Counted from the first letter of the stretch, positions 24,862 through 33,287 are shown. The stretch: 36,620 bases of DNA from a bacterium (GCA_024641305.1 JAHEDI010000033.1:1-36620); one strand, 5' to 3'. Translations and numbers: made by a program. Notes: generated by a model not told the origin, from the sequence alone.

Positions 24862-25274
24862 TACTCTGGAGGATGCGTATCCAACCTCTCTGACGTCGCG
24901 CCAATACATAGGTCTTCGACAAACGTGATGCCAGCCCGCTTTGCGATCCGACGTGCGTCGGAGGACGAGATCCCCGCTTGGAGCCACAACGCTTTTGCTC
25001 CGACTGCGACCGCTTGCTCAGCGATACCAGCAGCCTCACCTGACGGTCGAAAGACGTCCACGATATCGATCGGAACCGGGACGTCAGCCAGAGTCCGGTA
25101 GGCGGGTTGGCCAAGGATCTCCGCGGCCGCCGGATGAACCGGCACAACCGTATAGCCGGCTCGTATCAACAGGGCTGGTATATGGTTGGCGGTCTTATCG
25201 GGATCGGCCGACGCCCCCACCACCGCGATCGTGGTGGCACCGTCGAGCAACGCCCGCAGCTTCGAATCCTTCAT
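24861..25274 (-). CDS. CoA-binding domain protein (YccU-like)
   Basis: A 137-residue single Rossmann-type CoA-binding protein. It shows IAVVGASADPDKTANHIPA near residue 17, YTVVPVHPAAAEILGQPAY, IDIVDVFRPS and ALWLQAGISS, the order seen in YccU and in the first domain of acyl-CoA synthetases. Start is ATG 25274 with GGAAGG upstream; the longer open frame to 25415 is unsupported. Stand-alone members have no firm function. It precedes YceI in the same direction, but YceI has its own promoter. Confidence 0.88.
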   Translation of the reverse strand: MKDSKLRALLDGATTIAVVGASADPDKTANHIPALLIRAGYTVVPVHPAAAEILGQPAYRTLADVPVPIDIVDVFRPSGEAAGIAEQAVAVGAKALWLQAGISSSDARRIAKRAGITFVEDLCIGATSERLDTHPPE

Positions 25275-25468
25275 CGACCCTACCTTCCCATAGATTTCAT
25301 TTGAGCTAGAACCATACGCTCTTTGGAAAGCCTGCGTACCGATGAGGGAACGAGGCGTTCGCTCGAAACTGGCGGTCGGTCGGCAACTTCGAGTGTCGTC
25401 CACGTGGAGCGGCAATGGGCGCTTATCCTCTGGTCGGCTCCGGCGCCGGTCGTAATGATGGACATGGT

Positions 25469-25642
25469 ATGAGTCGTATCGAAATCACCCGCCGCGAGGA
25501 CCTGGTTGCCGTCTGCCCGCATTGCGAGGCCGAACTTCCCGAGATTTACGTCAATAAGCCCAGGGGACCATTCGGAATCGGACAGGGATACCTGTTTTTG
25601 TGCCCCACGTGTCGCAAGGTCCTGGGTGCTGGGGCGCAGTGA
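25469..25642 (+). CDS. Small zinc-ribbon protein
   Basis: A 57-residue protein from ATG 25469. Two CPxC knuckles, CPHC near residue 16 and CPTC near residue 48, make a probable four-Cys zinc ribbon. The centre is NKPRGPFGIGQGYLFL. Size and composition suggest a nucleic-acid or protein-interaction mini-protein; no function can be assigned. It is too short for most gene callers to weight strongly, but the paired cysteine motifs support it. Confidence 0.72.
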   Translation: MSRIEITRREDLVAVCPHCEAELPEIYVNKPRGPFGIGQGYLFLCPTCRKVLGAGAQ

Positions 25643-25862
25643 TACCGCTTCCCCGCCAGGAATTAATCCCGGTCGTTCGGAGCGACTGGTAGCACCGCCT
25701 TCAAATGAGATCTGCCACGGGATCGCCGGACTGATTGATAACGCCCCACGTCAGAGCCGGACCCGATCAGTACCTCGGTGTCCGATCCGTTTGGCAGCTC
25801 CTCTCTTCGGTACATTTGCCCATCCAGATGAACACTCGTCATTGCCTGCCCATTCGCCAATT

Positions 25863-25878
25863 ACTTGAACTGTCAAGT
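25863..25878. promoter_or_regulatory. Operator palindrome upstream of marR
   Basis: A perfect ACTTGA-ACTG-TCAAGT inverted repeat 23 bp before the MarR start codon, probably the autoregulatory site. A near match lies at the YceI promoter. Confidence 0.65.
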
Positions 25879-25901
25879 GCTGGTGGTTATCGTCTGAGAC
25901 C

Positions 25902-26384
25902 ATGACGGAACCACGTTGGCTCTCCCCGAAAGAACTTGTTGCCTGGCGCAATCTCGCTTTCGTCACGCTGATCTTGCCTGGCCGTCTCGAAGAAGCCCTG
26001 CAATGCAACGGGCTGAACTTCTTCGAGTACTCAACGCTGGCTGCCCTCTCAGACGCTCCGGAGCGAACCATCCAGATGAGTTCGCTGGCATTACTCAGCA
26101 ACGGTTCATTGTCCCGGTTATCGCACGCGGCCACGCGGCTCGAAAAGCGAGGCTGGATTCGCAGGCAGACCTCGCCCGCCGACCGACGCGTAACACTCGC
26201 CACGCTGACCAACGAGGGCTATGCCAAGCTCGTCGAAGTTGCTCCTGCCCATGTGGAATCAGTCAGGCAAGCCATCTTTGACGCACTAACGCCTGAGCAG
26301 GTAGAACAACTCGGCGAGATTTGCGGCCTCCTCATGGAGAACCTCAACCCCGGTGACCCACCCCCGTGGGTGACGACCGGATAA
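25902..26384 (+). CDS. MarR-family transcriptional regulator
   Basis: A 160-residue winged-helix regulator. The DNA-binding core spans about 50-115: QMSSLALLSNGSLSRLSHA is the helix-turn-helix, RLEKRGWIRRQTSPADRRVTLATLT is the wing. Terminal helices form the dimer interface. There is no redox cysteine of the OhrR type; the only early Cys is in LQCNGLNF. The palindrome 23 bp upstream and its match at the YceI gene suggest it represses itself and YceI. Ligand unknown. A convergent gene follows after 19 bp. Confidence 0.92.
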   Translation: MTEPRWLSPKELVAWRNLAFVTLILPGRLEEALQCNGLNFFEYSTLAALSDAPERTIQMSSLALLSNGSLSRLSHAATRLEKRGWIRRQTSPADRRVTLATLTNEGYAKLVEVAPAHVESVRQAIFDALTPEQVEQLGEICGLLMENLNPGDPPPWVTTG

Positions 26385-26403
26385 ACGCATCTCAATAACA
26401 TAC

Positions 26404-27450
26404 CTATTCGGCAACCTCTCGGCTCAATTCAATATTCTTGAGCGCTCGCTCACGATCACGACGGCCGAGTCCGCAGGCGGATCCAACGTCGATGGTCGCC
26501 CCGATAAGCCCTTCGATTCGATCACGAATAAATCGCAGTTGGTCAACTGAGAGGTCCTCATGCACAAACCCACCGGCAAAACGAACGCCCTCGGGAAGCC
26601 GCAAACGCGCAAGAGGCTCGTAAAACACCGGATCAAGTGTCGGCGCAATGCTCCCTCTGGCAAACGGCGCATGAACGAAGTCGAGGCGTTGTCCTTTGGG
26701 CCAGGCCGCAAAGATGGCATTGGCCAGCAGGACGAGAGCGGACGAGTCCGAAGGGTCTGCCATGGACTCGTTGTTCATGTCCCCATAACAAAGATGAATC
26801 CCAAAGCGAGTTCCACCAGGCGATCGGCGCACCACCTTGACAATTTCAGAGGCAAGACGCTTGGCAACGATCGCTTGGGCGGGAGCCGGAACTTTCGTCA
26901 GCAGGATGACCGGAATCGGGATCTCGATCTGAAAGACGACGTCGTCACCTCCGATGGCCTGAATCTTGGTGATCTCCCTGACGGTGGCGTCGCGAAACGG
27001 GGCGAGATTACGGAGTCCTTTGGCCGCCTTGAATCCAAACGCAACGAGCGCCAGATCGAGCTGGCTGGGGATACCGACCTGAAAGATATGGTCGCTCCCG
27101 GCCGCGCTGCGGAACTCCAAAAAAGCCGGCCATGACTCATTGAAATACGACGTGTAGTCGAGTTCGATGTTGGTCAACTTGTGACCGGACTTCACCTCGA
27201 AGGATGGGGTGCTCTCATAATCGCTCCAATCACCATCACGAACCAATTGGAGATCCGGGTGACTACGAAGCCCGTCGACGATTCGTTTGATCCAGTCCTG
27301 GCGATCCCCGGTCTCTCCGTCGGGTATCCAAACGGGTAGGTGGTCACCCGCACCTGCCGCGAAGGTCTCAAAGGCAGCTTGAGCATCAGGAGCCGGAACT
27401 GTTCCCACAAAATGAACGGCCCGATGGCGCGGATCGCTGGAATCACTCAT
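26404..27450 (-). CDS. MetE/UROD-superfamily protein of unknown function
   Basis: A 348-residue protein from ATG 27450 (MSDSSDPRHRAVHFVGTVPAP), with GGAAGAGGA upstream; the longer frame to 27510 is unsupported. Segments WIPDGETGDRQDWIKRIVDGL, VFQIEIPIPV, GTRFGIHLCYGDMN and GGFVHEDLSVDQLRFI fit a beta/alpha barrel of the MetE/UROD type. The zinc-ligand pattern of MetE is not complete to my eye, though CYGD and the C-terminal ACGLGRRD hold conserved cysteines as in that superfamily. I recall similar single-barrel proteins in actinobacteria, all unassigned. No pathway partner is adjacent. Confidence 0.72.
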   Translation of the reverse strand: MSDSSDPRHRAVHFVGTVPAPDAQAAFETFAAGAGDHLPVWIPDGETGDRQDWIKRIVDGLRSHPDLQLVRDGDWSDYESTPSFEVKSGHKLTNIELDYTSYFNESWPAFLEFRSAAGSDHIFQVGIPSQLDLALVAFGFKAAKGLRNLAPFRDATVREITKIQAIGGDDVVFQIEIPIPVILLTKVPAPAQAIVAKRLASEIVKVVRRSPGGTRFGIHLCYGDMNNESMADPSDSSALVLLANAIFAAWPKGQRLDFVHAPFARGSIAPTLDPVFYEPLARLRLPEGVRFAGGFVHEDLSVDQLRFIRDRIEGLIGATIDVGSACGLGRRDRERALKNIELSREVAE

Positions 27451-27720
27451 ACTTCGTGTCCTCTTCCTTCGTCTGGTAGCCGCGCTCCGAGGCGCCCGAG
27501 GGCAGCTCATCGATCAGGCATTGGCACCGCTAGGGCCGTTGCTGCGGATTCACATGGCGGGTCCCCCACCGCTCTTGATGAGCGGATTCAGGTGGTCAGT
27601 ATCGCCCGGGTTGCCGCGAAGTTCAACCTCCGATTCCTCGCCGAGAATCCACGGGCGAGCATCTGAATCGATTGATCGCCTGCTGGCAGCAGATTATCCA
27701 CTCCAACACCGACCTCCCCG
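27451..27720. other. Intergenic space, nothing recognised
   Basis: No convincing gene, hairpin or repeat was seen between the MetE-like gene and the SRPBCC gene; short open frames here look like chance. Confidence 0.4.
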
Positions 27721-28137
27721 CTAGTCGCAAGCCATTCTGAATCCCGAGAACTCCTTCACAAGTGCCCGTTCGACTGCTTTTCTCACCACCGGGCCGAGCA
27801 CCACCGCCATCCATCCCGAAGCGGACACTGAAAGCGTGAATTCGGTGTGACCCACTTGAGACGGTTTGATGATGTGATCGGCGGTCATCGCCATACCGAG
27901 GGGTCGCCCCCGCCACCGGAAGCTCCCGCCGGGTATGAACCGGTCCATCGTCCAAATCGTGGTCGGAAGGCCGAGCTGTGTAAGCGCCGCCGAACTTGCC
28001 AGGCCGAACTGACCCTCGTCGCACCGATCGATCCGGTCGATATGATCCATCACCCCTGGCCATCGCTCGACATCGATCGCGAACGCCCGAACGGCCGCCG
28101 GGGAAGCACCGACCGACTCGTGGCGACTCACCTCCAT
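27721..28137 (-). CDS. SRPBCC-fold (START/Bet v1-like) protein
   Basis: A 138-residue protein with the helix-grip pattern: VSRHESVGASPAAVRAFAID, WPGVMDHIDRIDR, and a C-terminal long helix VVRKAVERALVKEFSGF. It resembles polyketide cyclase/START-like stand-alone domains that bind hydrophobic ligands. The function is unknown. It is followed on the same strand, upstream, by the SDR pseudogene 57 bp away. Confidence 0.78.
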   Translation of the reverse strand: MEVSRHESVGASPAAVRAFAIDVERWPGVMDHIDRIDRCDEGQFGLASSAALTQLGLPTTIWTMDRFIPGGSFRWRGRPLGMAMTADHIIKPSQVGHTEFTLSVSASGWMAVVLGPVVRKAVERALVKEFSGFRMACD

Positions 28138-28194
28138 ACGATCACCGTATCACCAGAGAACGATCCTCGATCAGGAGGACGTTCCTCCGGTCCG

Positions 28195-28695
28195 TCAGGT
28201 CAGGAGCGTGCCTCCATCGACGACCACAATCTCGCCGGTCATGAAATTGGCGGCCGAAGAGGCGAGAAAAACTGCGGCAGTCGCAATGTCGTCCGGCTCC
28301 CCCATCCGCCCCATCGGGATCTTGGTTTTGATGTAGCCGGCTATGAAGGCATCCGTCTCTGCCTGAGACATGCCGGACCCTTCGAGCGGAGCGGCCATAC
28401 CCTCAGTGGCGATTCCCCCTGGGGCGATGGCATTTACGTTGATCTTGTACGGTGCGAGTTCAAGAGCGAAGTTCCGCGTGAACATGACCACGCCACCCTT
28501 AGACGAATCGTAGGCGGCCAGGCCGACCATCGATGGATGCAAACCATCGATGGAAGCAATGTTCACGATCTAGCCGCCGACGCCCTGTTCGACCATTGTC
28601 GTGGCGAAGGCCTTCGAAACGAAGGCCAAGCCTCGCAGATTGATGCGTTGCACCTTGTCCCAGAGGTCAGGGTCATGTCGAGCATCGGTACCTGC
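28195..28695 (-). pseudogene. Short-chain dehydrogenase remnant (5'-truncated, in-frame TAG)
   Basis: The C-terminal two thirds of a classical SDR. The frame from about 28695 reads AGTDARHDPDLWDKVQRINL, then SKAFATTMVEQGVGG, then TAG at 28570-28572, then IVNIASIDGLHP, the active-site Tyr-Lys as YDSSK, and FMTGEIVVVDGG at the end. The N-terminal TGxxxGIG half is missing: the upstream gene ends at 28720 and a palindrome (28694-28709) sits at the junction. Truncation plus stop make it a pseudogene; the open part after the TAG could be called as a 123-residue fragment. Confidence 0.85.
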
Positions 28696-28709
28696 GGGTA
28701 AATACCCGC
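28694..28709. other. Palindrome GCGGGTA-AA-TACCCGC
   Basis: A 7-bp perfect stem with a 2-nt centre, between the membrane-protein gene stop and the SDR remnant. It may terminate the membrane-protein transcript or mark the deletion breakpoint. Confidence 0.5.
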
Positions 28710-28719
28710 GCTCCGAGGA

Positions 28720-29016
28720 CTATTCGTGGCCAATCAAGAGTTCGGCAGCCAGGAACGCGACAACGGCCACCAGTGGCAGGACCGCCACATAAACGAGCAC
28801 GGCCCGATCGTGTCTGCGAACCAATGCCACGAGTGCGGCTATCCCGCCGGCGAACCCGGCGGCGAAGCCCAGCCAGGCACCTCCCGGCAGGATGCTCCAT
28901 GCGAACGTGCCCAGGATATATCCGACGCCCAGTCCAACCGCCCATTTTCCAAGAACGGAATTCGGAACGACTGTTGCCCGGTTCTTTCCAACCGGTGGTT
29001 TCAACTCGACGCCCAT
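28720..29016 (-). CDS. Small membrane protein of unknown function
   Basis: A 98-residue protein with three predicted membrane helices, at about 26-45, 47-64 and 75-94. Start is ATG 29016 with AAAGGAG just upstream; the 16 extra residues of the longer frame are unsupported. Between helices 2 and 3 is a basic loop (VRRHDR). Gly/Ala-rich helices (AGFAGGIAALVAL) suggest tight packing. No family recognised. Confidence 0.7.
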   Translation of the reverse strand: MGVELKPPVGKNRATVVPNSVLGKWAVGLGVGYILGTFAWSILPGGAWLGFAAGFAGGIAALVALVRRHDRAVLVYVAVLPLVAVVAFLAAELLIGHE

Positions 29017-29551
29017 GGTTACTCCTTTCGGATCGTCCCAAACCCACGGTGACAGTAAGGCCACCGCCTAAGCGAAATGTACGGCGGGCTTCATCGCGTC
29101 GTCAGAGTCCAACGGAGGTAAACGCTCCCGATGACAGGACAGGCGATGTCCAGGCCGGTACGTCATTCAGGGGATCGCCTGAATAGCCAGCACCACCGGC
29201 GCAAAGACGTCGGTCACCACCTTGGTGGTCGTATGCGCTCAACGAGAGAACTGGCGAGGCGATGGCGGCGAGTCGTACCAATGCCGGGTCCCGGCCAGGT
29301 CGAACTCGTAATCATTCCTTCCTCGCCATCGGAGTTGGCGACCTCAAACGCCGAAGACGACGACTACCCACTCCTAGAGAAAGGCTCACTCGTCTGCGAT
29401 CTGCATGCGTGGTGTCATAGCCAAACTGGGTCAGGAACCAACGAGCCCGGCACGCAGGGCTAATAACAGTTGACGGGTCCGGGCCTGCCGTCCGATCCCG
29501 GCAAGTCCCGAACCCTTTTTCCAGGCTGTCGCCTAGGTCGTTGCAAAGCGC
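29017..29551. other. Region without a confident gene
   Basis: A 110-codon plus-strand frame (29131-29463) is open and ends 11 bp before a terminator-like hairpin, but its protein (basic N-half, Cys/His near the end) matches nothing I know and there is no good ribosome-binding site. It could instead be an untranslated RNA ending at that terminator. Nothing else was recognised. Confidence 0.35.
29475..29520 (+). terminator. Imperfect hairpin followed by T5
   Basis: GGGTCCGGGCCTGCCG (29475-29490) pairs imperfectly with CGGCAAGTCCCGAACCC (29499-29515), followed by TTTTT (29516-29520). The T-run is on the plus strand, so it terminates rightward transcription, although no confident plus-strand gene precedes it. 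Confidence 0.65.
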
Positions 29552-29989
29552 TTACGAACCAGCGCCCATCCTGGTTCCATTGAAGTGCTGAGATGAGGAA
29601 CTTCCCGATGTCGAACCACCCATCATCGAGCCGTATCCGGCGTTGGTGTCACCATTCCACATGGAATCATGCATCTCGGTCATCCACTCATATCCCGGCC
29701 GCACACCATCAGGACCCCACACCGAATCATGCATCTCAGTCATCCACTCATATCCCGGCCGCACACCATCAGGACCCCACACCGAATCATGCATCTCAGT
29801 CATCCACTCATATCCCGGCCGCACACCATCAGGACCCCACACCGAATCATGCATCTCGTTCATCCAGCCCTGATCGACCCGATCAACACTTTGGTTAGGT
29901 TCCTGCTGATTGCCGACTGCCGAGGCGATCGCCGGTGTTGCGACCAGACCGAGGACCACTGCCGCTACTGCCACATACTGCTTGTTCAT
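29552..29989 (-). CDS. Secreted Met/His/Trp-rich tandem-repeat protein
   Basis: A 145-residue exported protein from ATG 29989, with AAAGGAAG upstream; the longer frame to 30151 is unsupported. A signal peptide (residues 1-26) ends near AIASA. Residues about 41-110 are four copies of a 20-residue unit, WM[NT]EMHDSVWGPDGVRPGYE, the last one diverged. The tail is Gly/Ser/Met-rich (YGSMMGGSTSGSSSS). Regular Met-x-x-Met-His and Trp spacing is reminiscent of extracytoplasmic copper- or silver-binding proteins, but no family is recognised. The repeats are nearly identical in DNA too. The gene is divergent from the K+ channel-like gene. Confidence 0.78.
   Translation of the reverse strand: MNKQYVAVAAVVLGLVATPAIASAVGNQQEPNQSVDRVDQGWMNEMHDSVWGPDGVRPGYEWMTEMHDSVWGPDGVRPGYEWMTEMHDSVWGPDGVRPGYEWMTEMHDSMWNGDTNAGYGSMMGGSTSGSSSSQHFNGTRMGAGS
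29674..29867. repeat. 60-bp tandem repeat inside the secreted protein gene
   Basis: Bases 29701-29760 and 29761-29820 are identical. A partial copy precedes them (29674-29700, one mismatch) and another follows (29821 to about 29867). The unit is in frame and encodes 20 residues, so copy-number change would keep the protein readable. Confidence 0.95.
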
Positions 29990-30247
29990 TGTCACCACTT
30001 CCTTTCTGAACGCAGCATCGACGATGGACATGAAGGAACGACCGGCAGCCTTATAAAGCTTCTGTGAAGATGCGCGGGTGCAACGAGCGGCGCCAAACCC
30101 ACCCGATACTCCAGATGATCGACCCCCACTTGCTCCAAGCGAACGAGGCATGCAATTAGCAAGGACATCGGCGGATAGCAGGAGGTAGGTTCAACGCGCA
30201 ACTAGATCAAGTCGCAGACGACGAGCACCAGCGAAAGGAATCTGATC

Positions 30248-31339
30248 GTGCGTAAGAGGTATCGCCGCCTCTACCGACATCCCCTCATCCAGCGAATCTC
30301 TTGGCATCTCAAACGGATCGGGAAGAACCTCGACCCACACTTCTTTATTGCCCTATTCAGCGGGCTCATCGTGATCGTTGCAGTAGCAGCCCTCGCCGTG
30401 ATGCTCATCGAAAAGGAACGCAGCTTCACTGGTTTCGGTGAGACCTTCTACTGGGCGATCACCACAGTGATGGGTCAGGGGGACGCCTCGCATGTCACTA
30501 CGTGGGGCGGCTGGATTGTCAGCTGGCTGCTTGTACTGTTCGGGGTCGGGATCGTCGCCACCATCACAGGAGCCCTACTGGGTTTTGTTATCGATTTCCT
30601 TTTGAAGGAGGGACAGGGCATGGGTGCATCGGGATACACAGACCACATAGTCATCTGCGGGTGGAATGGCACAGCCCGTTCGCTTGTACAGGAGCTTCGC
30701 TCTGATGATTACAACCACAAAGTGGTGGTACTCCACGAAGCGGATCGCAACCCGTCGGACGGCGACGTCTACTTCGTGCGAGGGGATACCACCAAAACCG
30801 ACGACCTCAAGCGGGCCGGTATCGAACACGCGGCGGCCGCCATTATCTGTCCCAAGGACGCCTCAGACGAAGCCGACATGAGATCCATCCTGGTCGTTCT
30901 GGCGATCGAATCGATTGCTCCGCACGTTCGCACCGTCGCCGAGGTGAACAATCCCAGCCATGCCGAACACTTCAAGCGAGCCGACGTCGATGAGCTTCTC
31001 ATCACTTCGAAACTCACCGCCCACCTACTGGCTCGAACCTCGCTCTATCCGGGCCTCACCGACCTTGTCACGGACCTGGTATCAGGTGGCGAGGGATCCG
31101 AGCTGTATCGCGTCGCATTGCCCGAAACCTACATCGGCATGACGATCGACGAGCTTTCAGCCCGGATGCGTTCGGATCACGGCGCCACCCTGCTCGCCGT
31201 TAGTCGGGACGGAACGACCCACCTCAATCCACCGACCGGATTCGTCCTTGAGACAGGAGATAACGCGGTCGTCGTCGCCGAGTCGCTTGGCACCCTGGCG
31301 CCACTCGTGCATCTCCCGGCATTCGAAAGTCCCGGGTAA
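30248..31339 (+). CDS. K+-channel-like protein with RCK/TrkA-N and TrkA-C domains and atypical filter
   Basis: A 363-residue membrane protein. Helix 1 is at about 34-54 and the pore region at about 62-80, then helix 2 at about 88-115. RCK domains follow: a Rossmann TrkA-N starting at HIVICGWNGTARSL (about 133-270) and TrkA-C (about 285-355, GMTIDELSARM, LETGDNAVVV). The selectivity filter, normally TVGYGD, is TVMGQGD (73-79), with one extra residue and Gln for Tyr. Ion selectivity therefore may differ from classical K+ channels. Start is GTG 30248 with AAAGGAA upstream. Confidence 0.88.
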   Translation: MRKRYRRLYRHPLIQRISWHLKRIGKNLDPHFFIALFSGLIVIVAVAALAVMLIEKERSFTGFGETFYWAITTVMGQGDASHVTTWGGWIVSWLLVLFGVGIVATITGALLGFVIDFLLKEGQGMGASGYTDHIVICGWNGTARSLVQELRSDDYNHKVVVLHEADRNPSDGDVYFVRGDTTKTDDLKRAGIEHAAAAIICPKDASDEADMRSILVVLAIESIAPHVRTVAEVNNPSHAEHFKRADVDELLITSKLTAHLLARTSLYPGLTDLVTDLVSGGEGSELYRVALPETYIGMTIDELSARMRSDHGATLLAVSRDGTTHLNPPTGFVLETGDNAVVVAESLGTLAPLVHLPAFESPG

Positions 31340-31364
31340 ACAAACGCTTGATTGGTGTGCCGGC

Positions 31365-32099
31365 CTAGTAAAGGCCAAGTAGCCGACCAGAGAACGCAAT
31401 CACGGCAACAATCATGACCGGGCGGATGATCTTTTCACCGCCTCGTACCGTGGCGTTGGCGCCGAGTGCCCCACCAATGGTCAGCCCGACGGCCAGGATA
31501 AGCGCAGGTTGCCAATCGACGTTCCCGTTGGCAATGAACGTCGGGAGCGCCACCAGAGTTACGGCCAGGTTGACGAGAACCTTCACGGAATTGGCGACGA
31601 CCAACCCAAGGCCGGTATGGGACAGCGCCACGATCAGCAGGAGTCCTATCCCCGCCTGAAAGGCGCCGCCGTACATACCGATGAAGAAGAACACAACGAA
31701 CGTGACCCAGACCGGCCATGACTTGCCGGCCTCCTTGGGCCTGGGCTTTCTTAGCGACAAGATCAGCACCGGGACCATCAAGAAGCCGAAGACCCTCTCA
31801 AACGTGGCGTCGGCGAGCAGACCGACCAACGACGAACCTGCAAACGAGCCGATCATCACCGGGATCAGGATCGGGGTGGTCTGCTTGAGACTGACGATCC
31901 CCAGCCGACGAAACTCAGCAGCTGCCGCTGCCGTCGACGTCAGGATCCCGACCCGATTGGATCCATTGGCCAGGTTGCCGGGAACCCCTGCAAACACCAA
32001 AAGCGGAACGGTAAGCAGAGAACCACCCCCGGCAATCGAGTTAATCGTCCCTGCCAGCAAGCCGCCCCCAGCGAGCAGCAGCATCTCCCACCATTGCAT
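31365..32099 (-). CDS. TSUP/TauE-SafE family membrane permease
   Basis: A 244-residue protein with about seven to eight membrane segments. The N-terminal AGGGLLAGTINSIAGGGSLL and later FIGMYGGAFQAGIGLLLIVA are the two characteristic repeats of the sulfite exporter TauE/SafE family. Members move sulfite, sulfonates or other organic anions. The substrate is not clear here and no sulfur genes are adjacent. It is convergent with the channel gene. Confidence 0.9.
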   Translation of the reverse strand: MQWWEMLLLAGGGLLAGTINSIAGGGSLLTVPLLVFAGVPGNLANGSNRVGILTSTAAAAAEFRRLGIVSLKQTTPILIPVMIGSFAGSSLVGLLADATFERVFGFLMVPVLILSLRKPRPKEAGKSWPVWVTFVVFFFIGMYGGAFQAGIGLLLIVALSHTGLGLVVANSVKVLVNLAVTLVALPTFIANGNVDWQPALILAVGLTIGGALGANATVRGGEKIIRPVMIVAVIAFSGRLLGLY

Positions 32100-32423
32100 A
32101 TCAGGTCACGATTCCTAACCGGTCGAGGTTTTCTCCATCCAGCAGACTAGAACGCTCGTCGGCCCCGCCGGAACCCACAGTTGAAATGCTCAAGAACGGG
32201 TGATGCCACCCGGGGTTCGAACGCCCAGAAACGGGTGCGGCAACCCGGGGTTCACCAGCGAGAAGCGAGCGGACGAGTAACCTCGGCCAACGTGGGACTC
32301 TGATGAGCCGATACCGAAACTCGATACATCAATCGCGAGTACCCGGTCGATGTATCAAGCAAGGCTCACCTGATGCGGGGAGATCTTCGAGCTCAATCGC
32401 CACGCTGGGCACCAACCAGGGTG
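32100..32423. other. Intergenic region with diverged repeat and inverted repeat
   Basis: At about 32200-32265 two ACCCGGGGTTC-type palindromes flank AACGCCCAGAAACGGGTGC, resembling the repeat at 474 and 3655. At 32323-32330 and 32349-32356 GATACATC and GATGTATC form an 8-bp inverted repeat with an 18-bp spacer. No gene recognised. Confidence 0.55.
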
Positions 32424-33263
32424 TTAAGGAGCAACGGGCGTGCTCGCATCAACCTTGTTCGGCTTAACGAGCGCGGTCCTACGACTGAAGCTGATCCCAA
32501 TCGGAATGGCATAGGCGAGGTAGCCAAATACCTGCAGAAGAGACGGATCGGGATCCCAGCCGAACATGGTCTTCAGGAATGCGCCGGGAGTCGACGTCGC
32601 CGGATCGAGTATATCCAACGCCCACAGGTGTTCAACAAACGTAGGTAGCGCTCCGAACTCCTGAAACTCATGGATTCCTTTTGCAACCAAACCAGCAGCA
32701 AACAGAATGATAAGAAAGCCCGTCCATCTGAAGAACGACCGTAGGTTGATTCGATGGCTGCCCTTATATACGAGATAGCCGATGGCGACGGCGGCCAAGA
32801 GACCAAGCAATCCGCCGACGATCTGGCCACGAACCGATGTCTCGCCGATCGTTGTCGACAACATGAATAGGACCGATTCGAAACCTTCCCTGGCGACAGC
32901 CACAAAAGCCACGGTTCCCAGCGCGGCGCCGCCAGCCTCAAGCGCGGAATCTGCTTGAGATTCAAGTCCTGATCGGAGACCTCGCGCTTGCTTTCCCATC
33001 CAAAAGATCATCCAGGTCAAGAGCCCGGCCGCGAGGACTGCCACGACACCTTCGACCAACTGTTCTGCGGTTCCCTCGAGGGATCCCACGGTCTGCCAGA
33101 CAACGAAGCCGGCCACCAACGAAGCCACAACAGCTGCTCCAGTGCCCCACCAAACGGCCGTATTACGCTCCCGTCGATCGGTCCGATCGAGAAACGCGAG
33201 GAGAATGGCAACAATAAGAGCTGCTTCGACGCCCTCACGCAACATAACCAGAAACGCCGCCAT
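32424..33263 (-). CDS. FTR1-family high-affinity iron permease (EfeU-like)
   Basis: A 279-residue membrane protein with about seven helices. Two REGxE iron-translocation motifs are present: REGVE at 9-13 and REGFE at 125-129, as in EfeU/FTR1. Start is ATG 33263 with GGAGGA upstream. No EfeO or EfeB gene is adjacent. It is divergent from a DtxR-family regulator, and an iron box lies 25-40 bp before its start, so iron-dependent repression is expected. Confidence 0.92.
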   Translation of the reverse strand: MAAFLVMLREGVEAALIVAILLAFLDRTDRRERNTAVWWGTGAAVVASLVAGFVVWQTVGSLEGTAEQLVEGVVAVLAAGLLTWMIFWMGKQARGLRSGLESQADSALEAGGAALGTVAFVAVAREGFESVLFMLSTTIGETSVRGQIVGGLLGLLAAVAIGYLVYKGSHRINLRSFFRWTGFLIILFAAGLVAKGIHEFQEFGALPTFVEHLWALDILDPATSTPGAFLKTMFGWDPDPSLLQVFGYLAYAIPIGISFSRRTALVKPNKVDASTPVAP

Positions 33264-33287
33264 TTGATGTCCTCCGTCAACAAGTTC

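Noticed and set aside
28570-28572. TAG in the SDR frame as pyrrolysine
   Set aside because: The gene is also missing its N-terminal half, and SDRs have no special residue at this place, so a pseudogene is simpler.
29674-29867. CRISPR or intergenic satellite
   Set aside because: The 60-bp units are in-frame codons of a secreted protein with signal peptide, with no spacers.
29593-29898. Plus-strand repeat frames across the secreted protein gene
   Set aside because: Antisense to a gene with a signal peptide and ribosome-binding site; open only because the repeat unit is a multiple of three.
32200-32240. tRNA-like GGTTCGAAC segment
   Set aside because: No cloverleaf or acceptor stem can be formed; the segment belongs to the diverged repeat.
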